Shown here piece after piece: positions 55,926 through 64,000 of a DNA stretch of 64,000 nucleotides (its first letter is position 1; each line of letters begins with the position of its first letter). Under the pieces are notes generated by a model that was given only the letters and a program-made list of their open reading frames with translations, was not told the DNA's origin and did not search any database. The position numbers and the translations under genes were made by a program. Source of the DNA: Acinetobacter sp. ANC 4173 (lineage in GTDB: Bacteria; Pseudomonadota; Gammaproteobacteria; Pseudomonadales; Moraxellaceae); the NCBI RefSeq assembly GCF_004331255.1, contig NZ_SJOF01000010.1, forward strand, positions 84,561 to 148,560, given 5' to 3'.

Positions 55926-56204
55926 ATGTCAGACAATACTTCTCCTGAAAAATCCCCATGGGGTTGGAAGGCCCTCATTATTGCCACAATTTTAAGTATT
56001 ATTTTTCTGGCTGTTTTTTATTTAGCGATGCAGCATGAACCTGACTATATGCCAGGTAAGCAAAGACTCGCACGTGAAGCACAAGCCAGCAGTGCGCCAG
56101 TAGAACACCAGATGGACATGAGTGCCGAAGAACACAATATGACGGCTGAAGAACATGCTGCCATGACGGAGTCCTCAGCTTCTACAGCTCATCACGGTCA
56201 TTAA
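55926..56204 (+). CDS. Small membrane protein with Met/His-rich tail (92 aa)
   Basis: A 92-residue protein with one TM helix (about residues 14-35, GWKALIIATILSIIFLAVFYLAM) and a soluble tail that begins around residue 36. The tail contains two repeats MSAEEHNM and MTAEEHAAM, and ends TAHHGH. The Met/His spacing resembles metal-binding tails of copper-handling proteins. This is a compositional hint only; no named family is recognised and no copper gene is adjacent. Confidence 0.75.
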   Translation: MSDNTSPEKSPWGWKALIIATILSIIFLAVFYLAMQHEPDYMPGKQRLAREAQASSAPVEHQMDMSAEEHNMTAEEHAAMTESSASTAHHGH

Positions 56205-56209
56205 GCAAC

Positions 56210-56239
56210 AAAAAGCCATCTCTTAGAAGATGGCTTTTT
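56210..56239. terminator. Bidirectional terminator
   Basis: An 11-bp stem (aaaaagccatc/gatggcttttt) with an 8-base loop lies between convergent genes. Confidence 0.85.
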
Positions 56240-56266
56240 TATGCCTGAAATTTAGGATTTTTAGCC

Positions 56267-56692
56267 CTATGCAAGCAAAGACATCTGCATATCGATATGC
56301 GGAATGCCACAATCTAAATAGGCTTCTCCACGGACTTGAAAGCCTAAAGTTTGGTAAAAAGACATGGCATGCACTTGAGAAGAAAGTTGCAGTAAAGGAC
56401 GTTGTTGGATCCGCGCTTGCTGGATAATCTCTTGCATCAAAAGCTTGCCAATTCCTTGTCCACGATACGGTGCCAATACGGCTACACGACCAATACTGTG
56501 ATTTGGCAATAAGCGTGCTGTCGCAATGGCCTGTTCCCCATCCAAGACTAAAAAATGCTGTGAAACCTCATCCTGTGCATCCCACTCATCTGCTGCAGCA
56601 ATCTGCTGTTCCTGAATAAATACTTGCTCACGAATTGGTTTCGCTTCGGTCTGTAATTCAGCCCAAGTACCTGTACGCAGCTGTAATGTCAT
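56267..56692 (-). CDS. GNAT-family N-acetyltransferase (ElaA-like)
   Basis: A 141-residue acetyltransferase. The acetyl-CoA motif A is RVAVLAPYRGQGIGKLLMQEII (about residues 68-89), and PIREQVFIQEQQIAAADEWDAQDE near the N-terminus plus HAMSFYQTLGFQVRGEAYLDCGIPHIDM near the end match the ElaA/YjcF subgroup. AAGGAA precedes the ATG at 56692. It lies 26 bases downstream of the methyltransferase on the same strand. Substrate unknown. Confidence 0.88.
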   Translation of the reverse strand: MTLQLRTGTWAELQTEAKPIREQVFIQEQQIAAADEWDAQDEVSQHFLVLDGEQAIATARLLPNHSIGRVAVLAPYRGQGIGKLLMQEIIQQARIQQRPLLQLSSQVHAMSFYQTLGFQVRGEAYLDCGIPHIDMQMSLLA

Positions 56693-56718
56693 GTCGAATT
56701 CCTTTTGAATCTTGCTGC

Positions 56719-57942
56719 TTAGCACTTAGCCCCAATATCACGTTGATCCCATTGATTATTGAGCAATAATTCCAAGGAGTGTTTCTGAATGCCGTACATA
56801 TTTTTTAAAGCCTCAATTTGCGCCAATACCGTAGCATCAGGTGCAACAAAATCGGCACGTTTGGTGGCTAAAATCATCTTATTTTTGCTGGTATGTTCTA
56901 AAGCAACAAATTCAAAAACCTTGGTTTCATAGCCATAGGCTTTTAACAGTAATGCGCGAATAGTATCTGTCAACATTTCTGCCTGTTGACCGGCGTGAAT
57001 ACCAAAGTGCAACATCGGCTTCAACACGTCTGGGCTTTTCAGTTGAGGACGCAGTTCTTTATGGCAGCACGGTGCACACATAATCATCTGTGCATTTAAG
57101 CGAATCCCCGTATGAATAGCGAAATCGGTTGCCACATCACAAGCATGCAGTGCAATCATCACATCTAAACGTTCAGGCTGATAGGTGCGGACATCGCCTT
57201 GAAAAAAATCCAGTTGGTTAAAGCCTGAAGCCTCTGCTACATGTTGACAGAACTGCACCATCTTTTCATTCAACTCCACGCCTGTTACAAATGGAACTTG
57301 CTGCTGCTTCGCCAAATAATCATATAAAGCAAAGGTCAAATAGCCTTTACCCGAACCAAAATCAACCACATGCAACGCCTGATCTTGATTTGGAAGTTGC
57401 GTCAAAGCCCCCGAAAAAATTTCCACGAATTTATTAATCTGTTTCCATTTACGCGCCATGCTGGGAATAATCTGACCTTGAGCATCGGTAATCCCCAAAT
57501 GCTGCAAAAACACACTTTCTTGCTCCACAAAACGATGTTTGCTTCGATCATGCGCTTGAGTTGCCCGATCTTCATTTTTTGCCATCGCTGTTTTTTGAGT
57601 AATGGTCAGTAAATCTTTTTTCTTGTTGCGCTTGAGTTGTACATCTTGAGTCGATGCAAACAAATTGCCTTGCTTGCAACAGGCTAAATGCTCCGCAATG
57701 ATTTGCATGGCATCTGAAACTGGGTAGTTTTTGGTGACATCTTGGGTTTTATGTCGATATAAAACATTCAAGACAGGTTGCTGTTGTAGCTCAATCAAGC
57801 GGAAAGTCATTTTTTCTAACTGTTGCATTTCCCCCTTGTATTGGCTCAGAATTAAACGCTCAAAACGTTGTGTATCAAATGCTTGCTGCACAGCATCGAG
57901 AAACTGTTGTTCCTGAACAGAAGGAGAAGTCGAGTCAGACAT
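56719..57942 (-). CDS. SAM-dependent methyltransferase, METTL25/GSTCD-like class
   Basis: A 407-residue protein with a class I SAM-binding domain: VVDFGSGKGYLTFALYDYL (motif I, about residues 191-209), TGVELNEKMVQFC and IALHACDVATDFAIHTGI. The block MCAPCCHKEL after it is shared by a little-studied methyltransferase group including eukaryotic METTL25 and GSTCD-like proteins, as I remember it. A helical N-terminal domain of about 150 residues precedes it. It is likely co-transcribed with the GNAT gene. The methylated substrate is unknown. Confidence 0.82.
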   Translation of the reverse strand: MSDSTSPSVQEQQFLDAVQQAFDTQRFERLILSQYKGEMQQLEKMTFRLIELQQQPVLNVLYRHKTQDVTKNYPVSDAMQIIAEHLACCKQGNLFASTQDVQLKRNKKKDLLTITQKTAMAKNEDRATQAHDRSKHRFVEQESVFLQHLGITDAQGQIIPSMARKWKQINKFVEIFSGALTQLPNQDQALHVVDFGSGKGYLTFALYDYLAKQQQVPFVTGVELNEKMVQFCQHVAEASGFNQLDFFQGDVRTYQPERLDVMIALHACDVATDFAIHTGIRLNAQMIMCAPCCHKELRPQLKSPDVLKPMLHFGIHAGQQAEMLTDTIRALLLKAYGYETKVFEFVALEHTSKNKMILATKRADFVAPDATVLAQIEALKNMYGIQKHSLELLLNNQWDQRDIGAKC

Positions 57943-58044
57943 ACAATAAACCTAATCAAATTTGCGACTAAATTTTAAAGCGTCTTACACGAAAAGCAAA
58001 ATTGAATTACTATACAGTTGTATTTTTAATAAAAAGCAGCCGCT

Positions 58045-58686
58045 ATGACCGCTCCCCATACGCAAGATTATCATCCAACCGAAGAGCAGTTTAATGTCTG
58101 GAGCCATGCGCTCGGCGTAATCCTTGCCTGTATCGGGACTATACTGTTGGTGATTAAAGGGGCATCTTTAAGTACGGGACAATGGATTGGTCTTTGGGTA
58201 TATGGTTTTAGCATGATTCTGCTGTTTACAGGTTCCACCCTGTATCACATGGCGCAAACCTACGAAAAACGCTTTTGGCTGAAAAAACTCGATCACACCG
58301 CCATTTATTATTTAATTGCAGGGACTTATACCCCGTTTCTCTCGATTGCAATTCCAACCGAAAAAGCTCACAACTTACTGATTGCACTTTGGGTGATTGC
58401 CCTACTTGGAACACTATTCAAATTAATTTTCATTCATCGTTTCCAGAAAGTTTCGCTCATTGCCTACTTGGTTATGGGCTGGCTTGCGGTGTTATTAGTC
58501 AATGATATGCAACGTTATTTATCTTCCGATGCGCTCTTTTGGCTGGTTTTGGGGGGGCTGGCGTATACCGTCGGAGCATTGTTTTATGCCTTAAAACGGG
58601 TAAGATATACCCATGCGATCTGGCATGTATTTGTACTGATAGGCGCGGGATCACACTTCCTCGCGATCTATCTGTACGTGATTTAA
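58045..58686 (+). CDS. trhA: Hemolysin III / TrhA-family membrane protein
   Basis: A 213-residue seven-TM protein of the PAQR/hemolysin III family, linked in bacteria to membrane fluidity homeostasis. Conserved polar residues appear in FNVWSHALGVILACIGT, TGSTLYHMAQ, LDHTAIYYLIAGTYTPF and HAIWHVFVLIGAGSHFLAIY, whose histidines suggest a zinc site. It is a single gene, divergent from the methyltransferase. Confidence 0.9.
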   Translation: MTAPHTQDYHPTEEQFNVWSHALGVILACIGTILLVIKGASLSTGQWIGLWVYGFSMILLFTGSTLYHMAQTYEKRFWLKKLDHTAIYYLIAGTYTPFLSIAIPTEKAHNLLIALWVIALLGTLFKLIFIHRFQKVSLIAYLVMGWLAVLLVNDMQRYLSSDALFWLVLGGLAYTVGALFYALKRVRYTHAIWHVFVLIGAGSHFLAIYLYVI

Positions 58687-58830
58687 TCGGCTTCTCTCGC
58701 GTTTTAGTGACCCTAAAAGAGTAGATGTGAGTTCGATTTCCCGTTGTTTTTTTAAGAAATTACGCCTTTTTTAAAAAGATTACGCTTTTAAAACTAAGTT
58801 TTTTTAATTTTAGTAAGTGTAAGGTTATCC

Positions 58831-60141
58831 ATGGCGTCATCAACTACAGCTACAACAGAAGTAGCAACAAATTCAAAATTTCGTGTACTCACAGCAAGCC
58901 TTGTGGGTACCACCATCGAGTTCTTCGATTTTTATATCTATGCCACGGCAGCGGTCATTATTTTTCCGCATCTGTTCTTCCCTGCAAGTACAGACCCAAT
59001 GACCGCCACTATTCAGTCACTGGCGACCTTTGCCATTGCCTTTATTGCCCGCCCGATTGGTGCAGCTCTATTTGGTCATTTGGGAGATCGGATCGGTCGT
59101 AAAGCCACCTTGGTCGCAGCCTTACTTACTATGGGTATTTCCACAGTCTGTATTGGCTTATTACCCACTTATGCTCAAATTGGTATTGTAGCACCTTTAC
59201 TGCTTGCACTTTGCCGTTTAGGTCAAGGACTTGGTTTAGGCGGTGAATGGTCGGGTGCCGTGTTATTGGCAACCGAAAATGCCCCTGAAGGCAAACGTGC
59301 ATGGTATGGCATGTTCCCACAGTTGGGTGCACCAATCGGTTTTATCTTGGCAACAGGTTCATTCTTGACTCTCGGTGCATTCATGTCTGAACAGGACTTT
59401 ATGCAATGGGGTTGGCGCATCCCATTTATTGCCAGTGCTATTTTGGTCATTGTGGGTTTATGGATTCGTCTCCAGCTACATGAAACACCGGCATTCCAAA
59501 AGGTACTCGACAAGCAAAAAGAAGTGAATGTACCTTTTAAAGAAGTCGTGACCAAACACTTACCAATGCTGGTTCTAGGTACTATTGCAGCGATTTGTAC
59601 TTTTGTGGTGTTCTATCTAACGACCGTATTTGCGCTCAATTGGGGAACCACGAAACTTGGCTATTCACGTGCTGAATTCTTAGAATTACAATTGATTGCA
59701 ACTCTTTGTTTTGCTGCTTTTATTCCACTGTCTGCGGTATTGGCGGAAAAATTTGGGCGGAAAACTACCTCAATTGCAGTCTGCGTACTTTCAGCCTTAT
59801 TTGGTTTGGTTTTCTCAAGCATGCTCGAATCTGGCAACACCTTTGTCGTGTTCTTATTCTTGTGTACAGGTTTAGCCATTATGGGCTTAACTTATGGCCC
59901 CATTGGCACAGTCTTGTCTGAGATTTTCCCGACTTCTGTGCGCTATACAGGCTCGGCTTTGACCTTTAACTTGGCGGGTATTTTCGGTGCTTCTTTTGCA
60001 CCACTGATTGCCACTAAACTGGCAACAACTTACGGATTATACGCGGTGGGTTATTACCTTACGGCGGCTTCCATTCTTTCATTGCTGGCATTCCTTGCCA
60101 TTCGTGAAACTAAAAATGATGATGTAAATAATCAAGTTTAA
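58831..60141 (+). CDS. MFS transporter, metabolite:H+ symporter group
   Basis: A 436-residue MFS permease with 12 expected TM helices. It begins with the group signature VGTTIEFFDFYIYATAAVIIFPHLFFP, followed by RPIGAALFGHLGDRIGRKATL, the MFS loop 2-3 motif, and LGLGGEWSGAVLLATENAP, typical of the metabolite:H+ symporters (proline/betaine, shikimate, alpha-ketoglutarate carriers; YhjE/ShiA-like). The substrate is not determined. AAGG lies upstream of the ATG. Confidence 0.9.
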   Translation: MASSTTATTEVATNSKFRVLTASLVGTTIEFFDFYIYATAAVIIFPHLFFPASTDPMTATIQSLATFAIAFIARPIGAALFGHLGDRIGRKATLVAALLTMGISTVCIGLLPTYAQIGIVAPLLLALCRLGQGLGLGGEWSGAVLLATENAPEGKRAWYGMFPQLGAPIGFILATGSFLTLGAFMSEQDFMQWGWRIPFIASAILVIVGLWIRLQLHETPAFQKVLDKQKEVNVPFKEVVTKHLPMLVLGTIAAICTFVVFYLTTVFALNWGTTKLGYSRAEFLELQLIATLCFAAFIPLSAVLAEKFGRKTTSIAVCVLSALFGLVFSSMLESGNTFVVFLFLCTGLAIMGLTYGPIGTVLSEIFPTSVRYTGSALTFNLAGIFGASFAPLIATKLATTYGLYAVGYYLTAASILSLLAFLAIRETKNDDVNNQV

Positions 60142-60176
60142 TCACAATTACACCCGATAAAATCTTAAAACGATGA

Positions 60177-60213
60177 AAAGCCCTCAAACCTTACAAAGTT
60201 TAAGGGCTTTTTT
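60177..60213. terminator. Bidirectional terminator after the MFS gene
   Basis: aaaagccct/agggctttt arms enclose a partly paired CAAAC...AGTTT segment and are followed by T residues; it lies between convergent genes. Confidence 0.85.
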
Positions 60214-60247
60214 ATGCGAATACCGAGATAACATCTAAAGCTTTGAA

Positions 60248-61261
60248 TTAAACCAATTCAATAATATCGATGGTGGGCGGAACGCGAAATCGAAATGGAA
60301 CACCGACCATTCCTGTGCCGACTGTCACAAACACATCTGCATGTTCATGGTTATACAGTCCTTTTTTATGTCCCAGAATAGAGACTTTTTTCATCACATA
60401 ATCCGTTAACCACGGTAATTCGACCTGTCCACCATGGGTATGCCCCGACAACATCAAGGGACGATTCGGCAGTTTAGGCACCATATCCACTGTATCTGGG
60501 TTGTGAGAGAGAATTACCCAAGGCTTGTCTTGGGGTAAATCTGGCAGATAACGCATGTCTGCCTTGCCAGCCCACAAATCACCCACCCCAATTAAACGAA
60601 ATTCTTCAAATTCAACAATCTGCCCTTCAATATCAATGACATCATTCTCACTGAGTGCATGACTCAATAAAGCCTGTATCGGCGGACCAGGATATTGCTC
60701 ATCATGATTCCCATATACAGAATAAACGGGGGCTTGAATTTTTTTTAAGGGTGCCAATTCATCAGCCAAAGTATCTTCTGGTTCATAGGTCCAGTCCCCT
60801 GCTACCACCACCAAATCTGGCTGCTGCTGATTAATTTTCTCGACTATAATTTTTAGTTGTCGTTCATGTCCTGAAAACAAGCCGATATGTAAGTCAGCCA
60901 CCAAGGCTATTTTCACTGGCTTTTGAATTCGGCTTCCAGCATCTAATTGATATCGTGTTGTTTTGACTTGAACACAATGTGGCTCTACAAAGCGAGCATA
61001 AAGTAAAACAATACTCAGTAAGAATACAAACCCTGCTTCGTGCAATGAGTAATAGCCACTCCAACCTGCATAAAGACTAAAGACTGCCAAAGGCCAGAGT
61101 AAATAAGACAAATAAAACGCGAGTAAATGCACAAATGCTTTAAATGGATGGATCGTTTCTGTATGCGACTGGCTATGCCATGCCTGTGCAATAGCCCAAA
61201 GTGCAATCAGCACGAAACTTCCATAAAAAATGTAAATCATTGAGTCTGTTGTCAATATCAT
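60248..61261 (-). CDS. Membrane-anchored metallophosphoesterase (YaeI/YkuE-like)
   Basis: A 337-residue protein. Three or four N-terminal membrane segments (about residues 8-95) precede a calcineurin-like phosphoesterase domain with all metal-binding motifs: LVADLHIG (about 121), VVAGDWTY, YGNHDE, LSHNPD and LSGHTHGG. YaeI-type members hydrolyse phosphodiester bonds, with lipid-related substrates suggested for some. The start is the ATG at 61261. It is divergent from the phospholipase D-family gene. Confidence 0.88.
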   Translation of the reverse strand: MILTTDSMIYIFYGSFVLIALWAIAQAWHSQSHTETIHPFKAFVHLLAFYLSYLLWPLAVFSLYAGWSGYYSLHEAGFVFLLSIVLLYARFVEPHCVQVKTTRYQLDAGSRIQKPVKIALVADLHIGLFSGHERQLKIIVEKINQQQPDLVVVAGDWTYEPEDTLADELAPLKKIQAPVYSVYGNHDEQYPGPPIQALLSHALSENDVIDIEGQIVEFEEFRLIGVGDLWAGKADMRYLPDLPQDKPWVILSHNPDTVDMVPKLPNRPLMLSGHTHGGQVELPWLTDYVMKKVSILGHKKGLYNHEHADVFVTVGTGMVGVPFRFRVPPTIDIIELV

Positions 61262-61394
61262 TACTCACTATACCAATTACTAATTCTCTATTTTTATTTA
61301 TCTTTTCATAGCTGACAATTATACTCAAACCAAATCTAGCGATTATAGTGTGATGAGTATAATGGACCCGAACAATCACGTTGTGCAGCGTCAG

Positions 61395-62993
61395 ATGTCT
61401 GTCGTTAAAAAGAAGACCTCATCCAAGGCAGTAATTTTACTTTGTAGTAGTGTATTATTCGGTTTGCCTGCTTGCTCGACTCTCCCCCAATATACGCCAC
61501 AACCCATCGTCAATTCATTTGATATTGACACTTCTCATACATCATTAGCCCAAATTATTGATCCACTCCGTGAACAAAATCCGAATTTAACCGGTTTTCA
61601 TGTCCTGAATGATCCGCTAGAGGCTTTGGCTGCACGTATTCACCTTATTGAACGTGCCGAAAAAACGTTAGATTTACAATATTATATTTGGGACAACGAT
61701 AAAATTGGTGCCATCGCTTTACATGCGATTATTCAGGCGGCTGATCGTGGCGTTAAAGTTCGCCTGCTGATTGATGACAATAATGCAGGCAAAATGGAAG
61801 GCATTTATTTAGCACTGGCACAGCACCGCAATATCGATGTCAAACTGTACAATCCTTATGGTTTCCGTAACTTCCGTGCGATGGATATCTTACTGGATTT
61901 AAAACGTGTCAATCGACGCATGCACAATAAAAGCTTTATTGCCGACAATCAGATTGCCCTGATTGGTGGACGCAATATGAGCAATCAATACTATAATGTC
62001 AGTGATCATTATCAGTTTTCTGATGTCGATGTCATGTTGGTCGGCACGGCAGCAGATGAAATTGCATCATCTTTCAATGAATACTGGAATGACACCTATG
62101 CCTATCCTGTCAACCAAATTGTTGATCCTCAAAAGTACACCTTGCGCTATGAAGGTTTGAAGCAACAAGTCACCGAACACTATGCCGATACTACGGTACA
62201 AAATTACCTCGATTTAGCCAATCGCTCACAAGCTTTTGAGCAATGGTTGGATCATAGTATTCAGTTTGACTGGGTCAAAGCCAAAGTCGTGAAAGATTCT
62301 CCCAACAAAACACGCGATAAAGCGGCACCAGAAGATTACTTAAATCACCAACTCATTTCATATTTAGAAACGCCGAACTCAAGTTTAGATATTGTTTCTG
62401 CTTATTTTGTCCCTGAAAAGAAAGGTGCCGATATGTTAGAAAAAATTTCGCAACAAGGGGTTCAGGTTCGGGTGTTAACCAATTCCTTTATTGCCAATGA
62501 CGTGGCTTTGGTTCATGCCTTCTACGGAAAATATCGCCAAGACCTTTTAGAAAACGGCGTACAAATGTATGAGTTTCTGGCGGCCCCTGAACAAGAAAAC
62601 TGGTATCGCAATACAGAAGAGCTTTCACAAAAAGCTAAAATTAGTTTAAGGGGACTCAGCCACTCTAGCTTACATGCGAAAATGTTGGCGATTGATGAAA
62701 GCCAAGTGTTTATTGGTTCTTTTAATTTTGATCCACGCTCGGCATATCTCAATACCGAGATTGGGGTGATTTTAAATAGCCCACCTTTGGCTAAAGCAGT
62801 ACATCAAACCATGGACCAGAACTTGTCCAAATATGCCTATAAACTGGTTTTAGATGCCAATAATAAAATTAATTGGCAACTGACCCACCCCAATGGAAAT
62901 ATCAAAACGTACACGACAGAACCTAAAATGAAGTGGTGGCACAAAGCAGGAGTTAAGTTTATTTCTTGGTTACCTGTAGAAGGCTTTATGTAA
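61395..62993 (+). CDS. Cardiolipin synthase-like phospholipase D family lipoprotein (ClsC-like)
   Basis: Two HKD catalytic motifs are intact: HNKSFIADNQIALIGGRN in the first half and HAKMLAIDESQVFIGSFN in the second, each HxKx4D. The order and AEKTLDLQYYIWDNDKIGA block fit ClsC/YmdC-type cardiolipin synthases, which condense phospholipids at the membrane. From the ATG at 61395 the N-terminus is a lipoprotein signal ending LPAC; in-frame ATGs at 61353 and 61362 and a GTG at 61350 would extend it, and none has a strong ribosome site. About 532 residues. Cls-like activity is inferred. Confidence 0.87.
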   Translation: MSVVKKKTSSKAVILLCSSVLFGLPACSTLPQYTPQPIVNSFDIDTSHTSLAQIIDPLREQNPNLTGFHVLNDPLEALAARIHLIERAEKTLDLQYYIWDNDKIGAIALHAIIQAADRGVKVRLLIDDNNAGKMEGIYLALAQHRNIDVKLYNPYGFRNFRAMDILLDLKRVNRRMHNKSFIADNQIALIGGRNMSNQYYNVSDHYQFSDVDVMLVGTAADEIASSFNEYWNDTYAYPVNQIVDPQKYTLRYEGLKQQVTEHYADTTVQNYLDLANRSQAFEQWLDHSIQFDWVKAKVVKDSPNKTRDKAAPEDYLNHQLISYLETPNSSLDIVSAYFVPEKKGADMLEKISQQGVQVRVLTNSFIANDVALVHAFYGKYRQDLLENGVQMYEFLAAPEQENWYRNTEELSQKAKISLRGLSHSSLHAKMLAIDESQVFIGSFNFDPRSAYLNTEIGVILNSPPLAKAVHQTMDQNLSKYAYKLVLDANNKINWQLTHPNGNIKTYTTEPKMKWWHKAGVKFISWLPVEGFM

Positions 62994-63014
62994 TACCCCT
63001 GTTTCCAACGGTGC

Positions 63015-63848
63015 TTAAACCAAAGCACGGTTGGACGTTGCGGGTACCGAATGTAACACTCGTTGATGTAACTGCACTAGAGCTACATTCATTTCACGTT
63101 GTACGGTTGCGGTTAAACTTTCAACCGTGTGCCCTGCGGTATCAATCATCGGTAAAGTTAACAAATGTGCCGTCACTTTCGGCATTTCCAACACATTTTT
63201 AATATGATCAATAAAGGTGACATCACCAATAAATGGCGCCACCATATCTAACTCACCCTGCTGATTCACATAACAAATTACACAGACCTGAACAGGTCGC
63301 TGCGCTTCAATTGCAGCCCCTAAAATTCGACCATGTACTTTTTTAATCCGTGTACCATCGGACGTGGTTGCTTCAGGAAAAAATAACACGGGAATATCTT
63401 GTTTAAGAAAGTTGGTAATCTGTTCGCGAATTTTGATTGAATCCCCCGAACCTCGTTTAATAAACAAAGTTCCGCCCGCTTTTGCCAACTTGCCAAACAC
63501 AGGCCATTTTTCAATTTCAGCCTTGGCCAAAAAGAATACCCGTGCCCCAGAACCTAATACCGCAATATCCAGCCAAGAAATATGATTACTGACCCACAAG
63601 GCTGGTTCACGCGGAATCGTACCGTGTACTTCAACGTCAAGATTGAACACCTTGCATAATTGACGGCAAAAATACTGAACATAGCGAGTATTATTGGCAT
63701 TGTTCGGGTCTTTATATAAACCATGACGGGCAACCAGATAAAATCCTTCCGAAACCACACCTAAGCCTGCACTGAGCTTTCGACCATACAAGAACAGCTT
63801 AGAAATTGGATTCAATGAAGACGTTTGAGCAGCTGAATTTTCTTTCAT
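63015..63848 (-). CDS. 1-acyl-sn-glycerol-3-phosphate acyltransferase-like protein (PlsC family)
   Basis: A 277-residue acyltransferase with the conserved NHISWLD (H-X4-D, about residues 87-93) and the substrate motif FFPEATTSDG (about 156-165). One hydrophobic segment lies near the N-terminus (GLGVVSEGFYLV). It may make phosphatidic acid or acylate a related lipid; paralogues in one genome are usual. It converges on the ClsC-like gene with only 21 bases between stops and is divergent from a gene beginning at 63947. Confidence 0.88.
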   Translation of the reverse strand: MKENSAAQTSSLNPISKLFLYGRKLSAGLGVVSEGFYLVARHGLYKDPNNANNTRYVQYFCRQLCKVFNLDVEVHGTIPREPALWVSNHISWLDIAVLGSGARVFFLAKAEIEKWPVFGKLAKAGGTLFIKRGSGDSIKIREQITNFLKQDIPVLFFPEATTSDGTRIKKVHGRILGAAIEAQRPVQVCVICYVNQQGELDMVAPFIGDVTFIDHIKNVLEMPKVTAHLLTLPMIDTAGHTVESLTATVQREMNVALVQLHQRVLHSVPATSNRALV

Positions 63849-63946
63849 ATATTTTGACTAACCAGCAAAACCTTGTGAGTATTTGATGAACTTTGCTTCA
63901 TTCTATACTGTTCATTCTTTACATGCATTGATTATAAAAACCGAAT

Positions 63947-64000
63947 ATGGACATTACAAAATCCAATTTTAATTCAAATGAGAACTTCATTATGATGGTT
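63947..64000 (+). CDS. 5' end of a further gene, truncated by window end
   Basis: From the ATG at 63947 an open frame of 18 codons (MDITKSNFNSNENFIMMV) runs to the window edge. It lies where a divergent gene is expected, 98 bases from the PlsC-like start, but the ribosome site is weak and the sequence is too short to name a family. Confidence 0.4.
   Translation, partial: MDITKSNFNSNENFIMMV

Overview
This window is a stretch of gammaproteobacterial chromosome that almost certainly comes from Acinetobacter. The closest recognisable proteins are Acinetobacter-type: the wax ester synthase/DGAT, the OmpA (Omp38-like) porin, the membrane-bound PQQ glucose dehydrogenase, MreB, and the paired twitching ATPases PilT/PilU. 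The DNA is AT-rich (about 40% GC by eye). I see no insertion sequence, integrase, tRNA, rRNA or CRISPR array. Most of the window is core or housekeeping sequence with short lineage-specific patches.

Layout. 1-2580: two tandem FadL/OmpP1-type outer-membrane proteins, the first cut by the window edge. 2640-5746: ThrH, an iron-sulfur APS reductase (CysH) and the wax ester synthase AtfA. 5806-10564, minus strand: a 57-residue protein, then RNase G, Maf and MreD-MreC-MreB, with small overlaps between maf, mreD and mreC. 10697-14009: GatCAB amidotransferase. 14040-15164: a lone, AT-rich gene of unknown function carrying a HEPN-type R-X4-H motif. 15445-24253: a looser region with exported or lipoprotein hypotheticals, a LysR regulator divergent from a split chromate transporter, a DJ-1/PfpI protein, a DUF1176-like protein, an SbmA-type peptide transporter and a 64-residue protein. 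24507-31850: a Sel1-repeat protein, an AEC transporter, an old-yellow-enzyme reductase, MutM-PpiC, a gamma-glutamylcyclotransferase-like protein, MscL and TypA. 32021-39344: a nucleobase permease, RsmC, LysP, a YggS-family PLP protein and PilT-PilU. 39480-45505: OmpA, a FimT-like pseudopilin, a thiolase, a VOC protein, and sulfite reductase CysI with a DUF934 partner. 45791-49554: PQQ glucose dehydrogenase with an OprB-type porin. 49682-55750: a CaiB/BaiF CoA-transferase/racemase, an AraC regulator, a thiolase and a FadB-like multifunctional protein, probably a fatty-acyl-CoA degradation locus. 55926-64000: a Met/His-rich membrane peptide, a GNAT acetyltransferase, a methyltransferase, TrhA, an MFS transporter, a metallophosphoesterase, a ClsC-like phospholipase D, a PlsC-like acyltransferase and the first 18 codons of a further gene.

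Working together. Three themes recur: lipid and acyl-CoA handling (FadL-type proteins, AtfA, two thiolases, the FadB-like protein, the racemase, ClsC-like and PlsC-like enzymes), assimilatory sulfate reduction (CysH, CysI, DUF934), and envelope shape and surface motility (MreBCD, OmpA, PilTU, MscL). The best candidate for something undescribed is the solitary HEPN-like gene at 14040-15164. Nothing else in the window looks like a new multigene system. All identifications come from reading the sequence; no database search was run.
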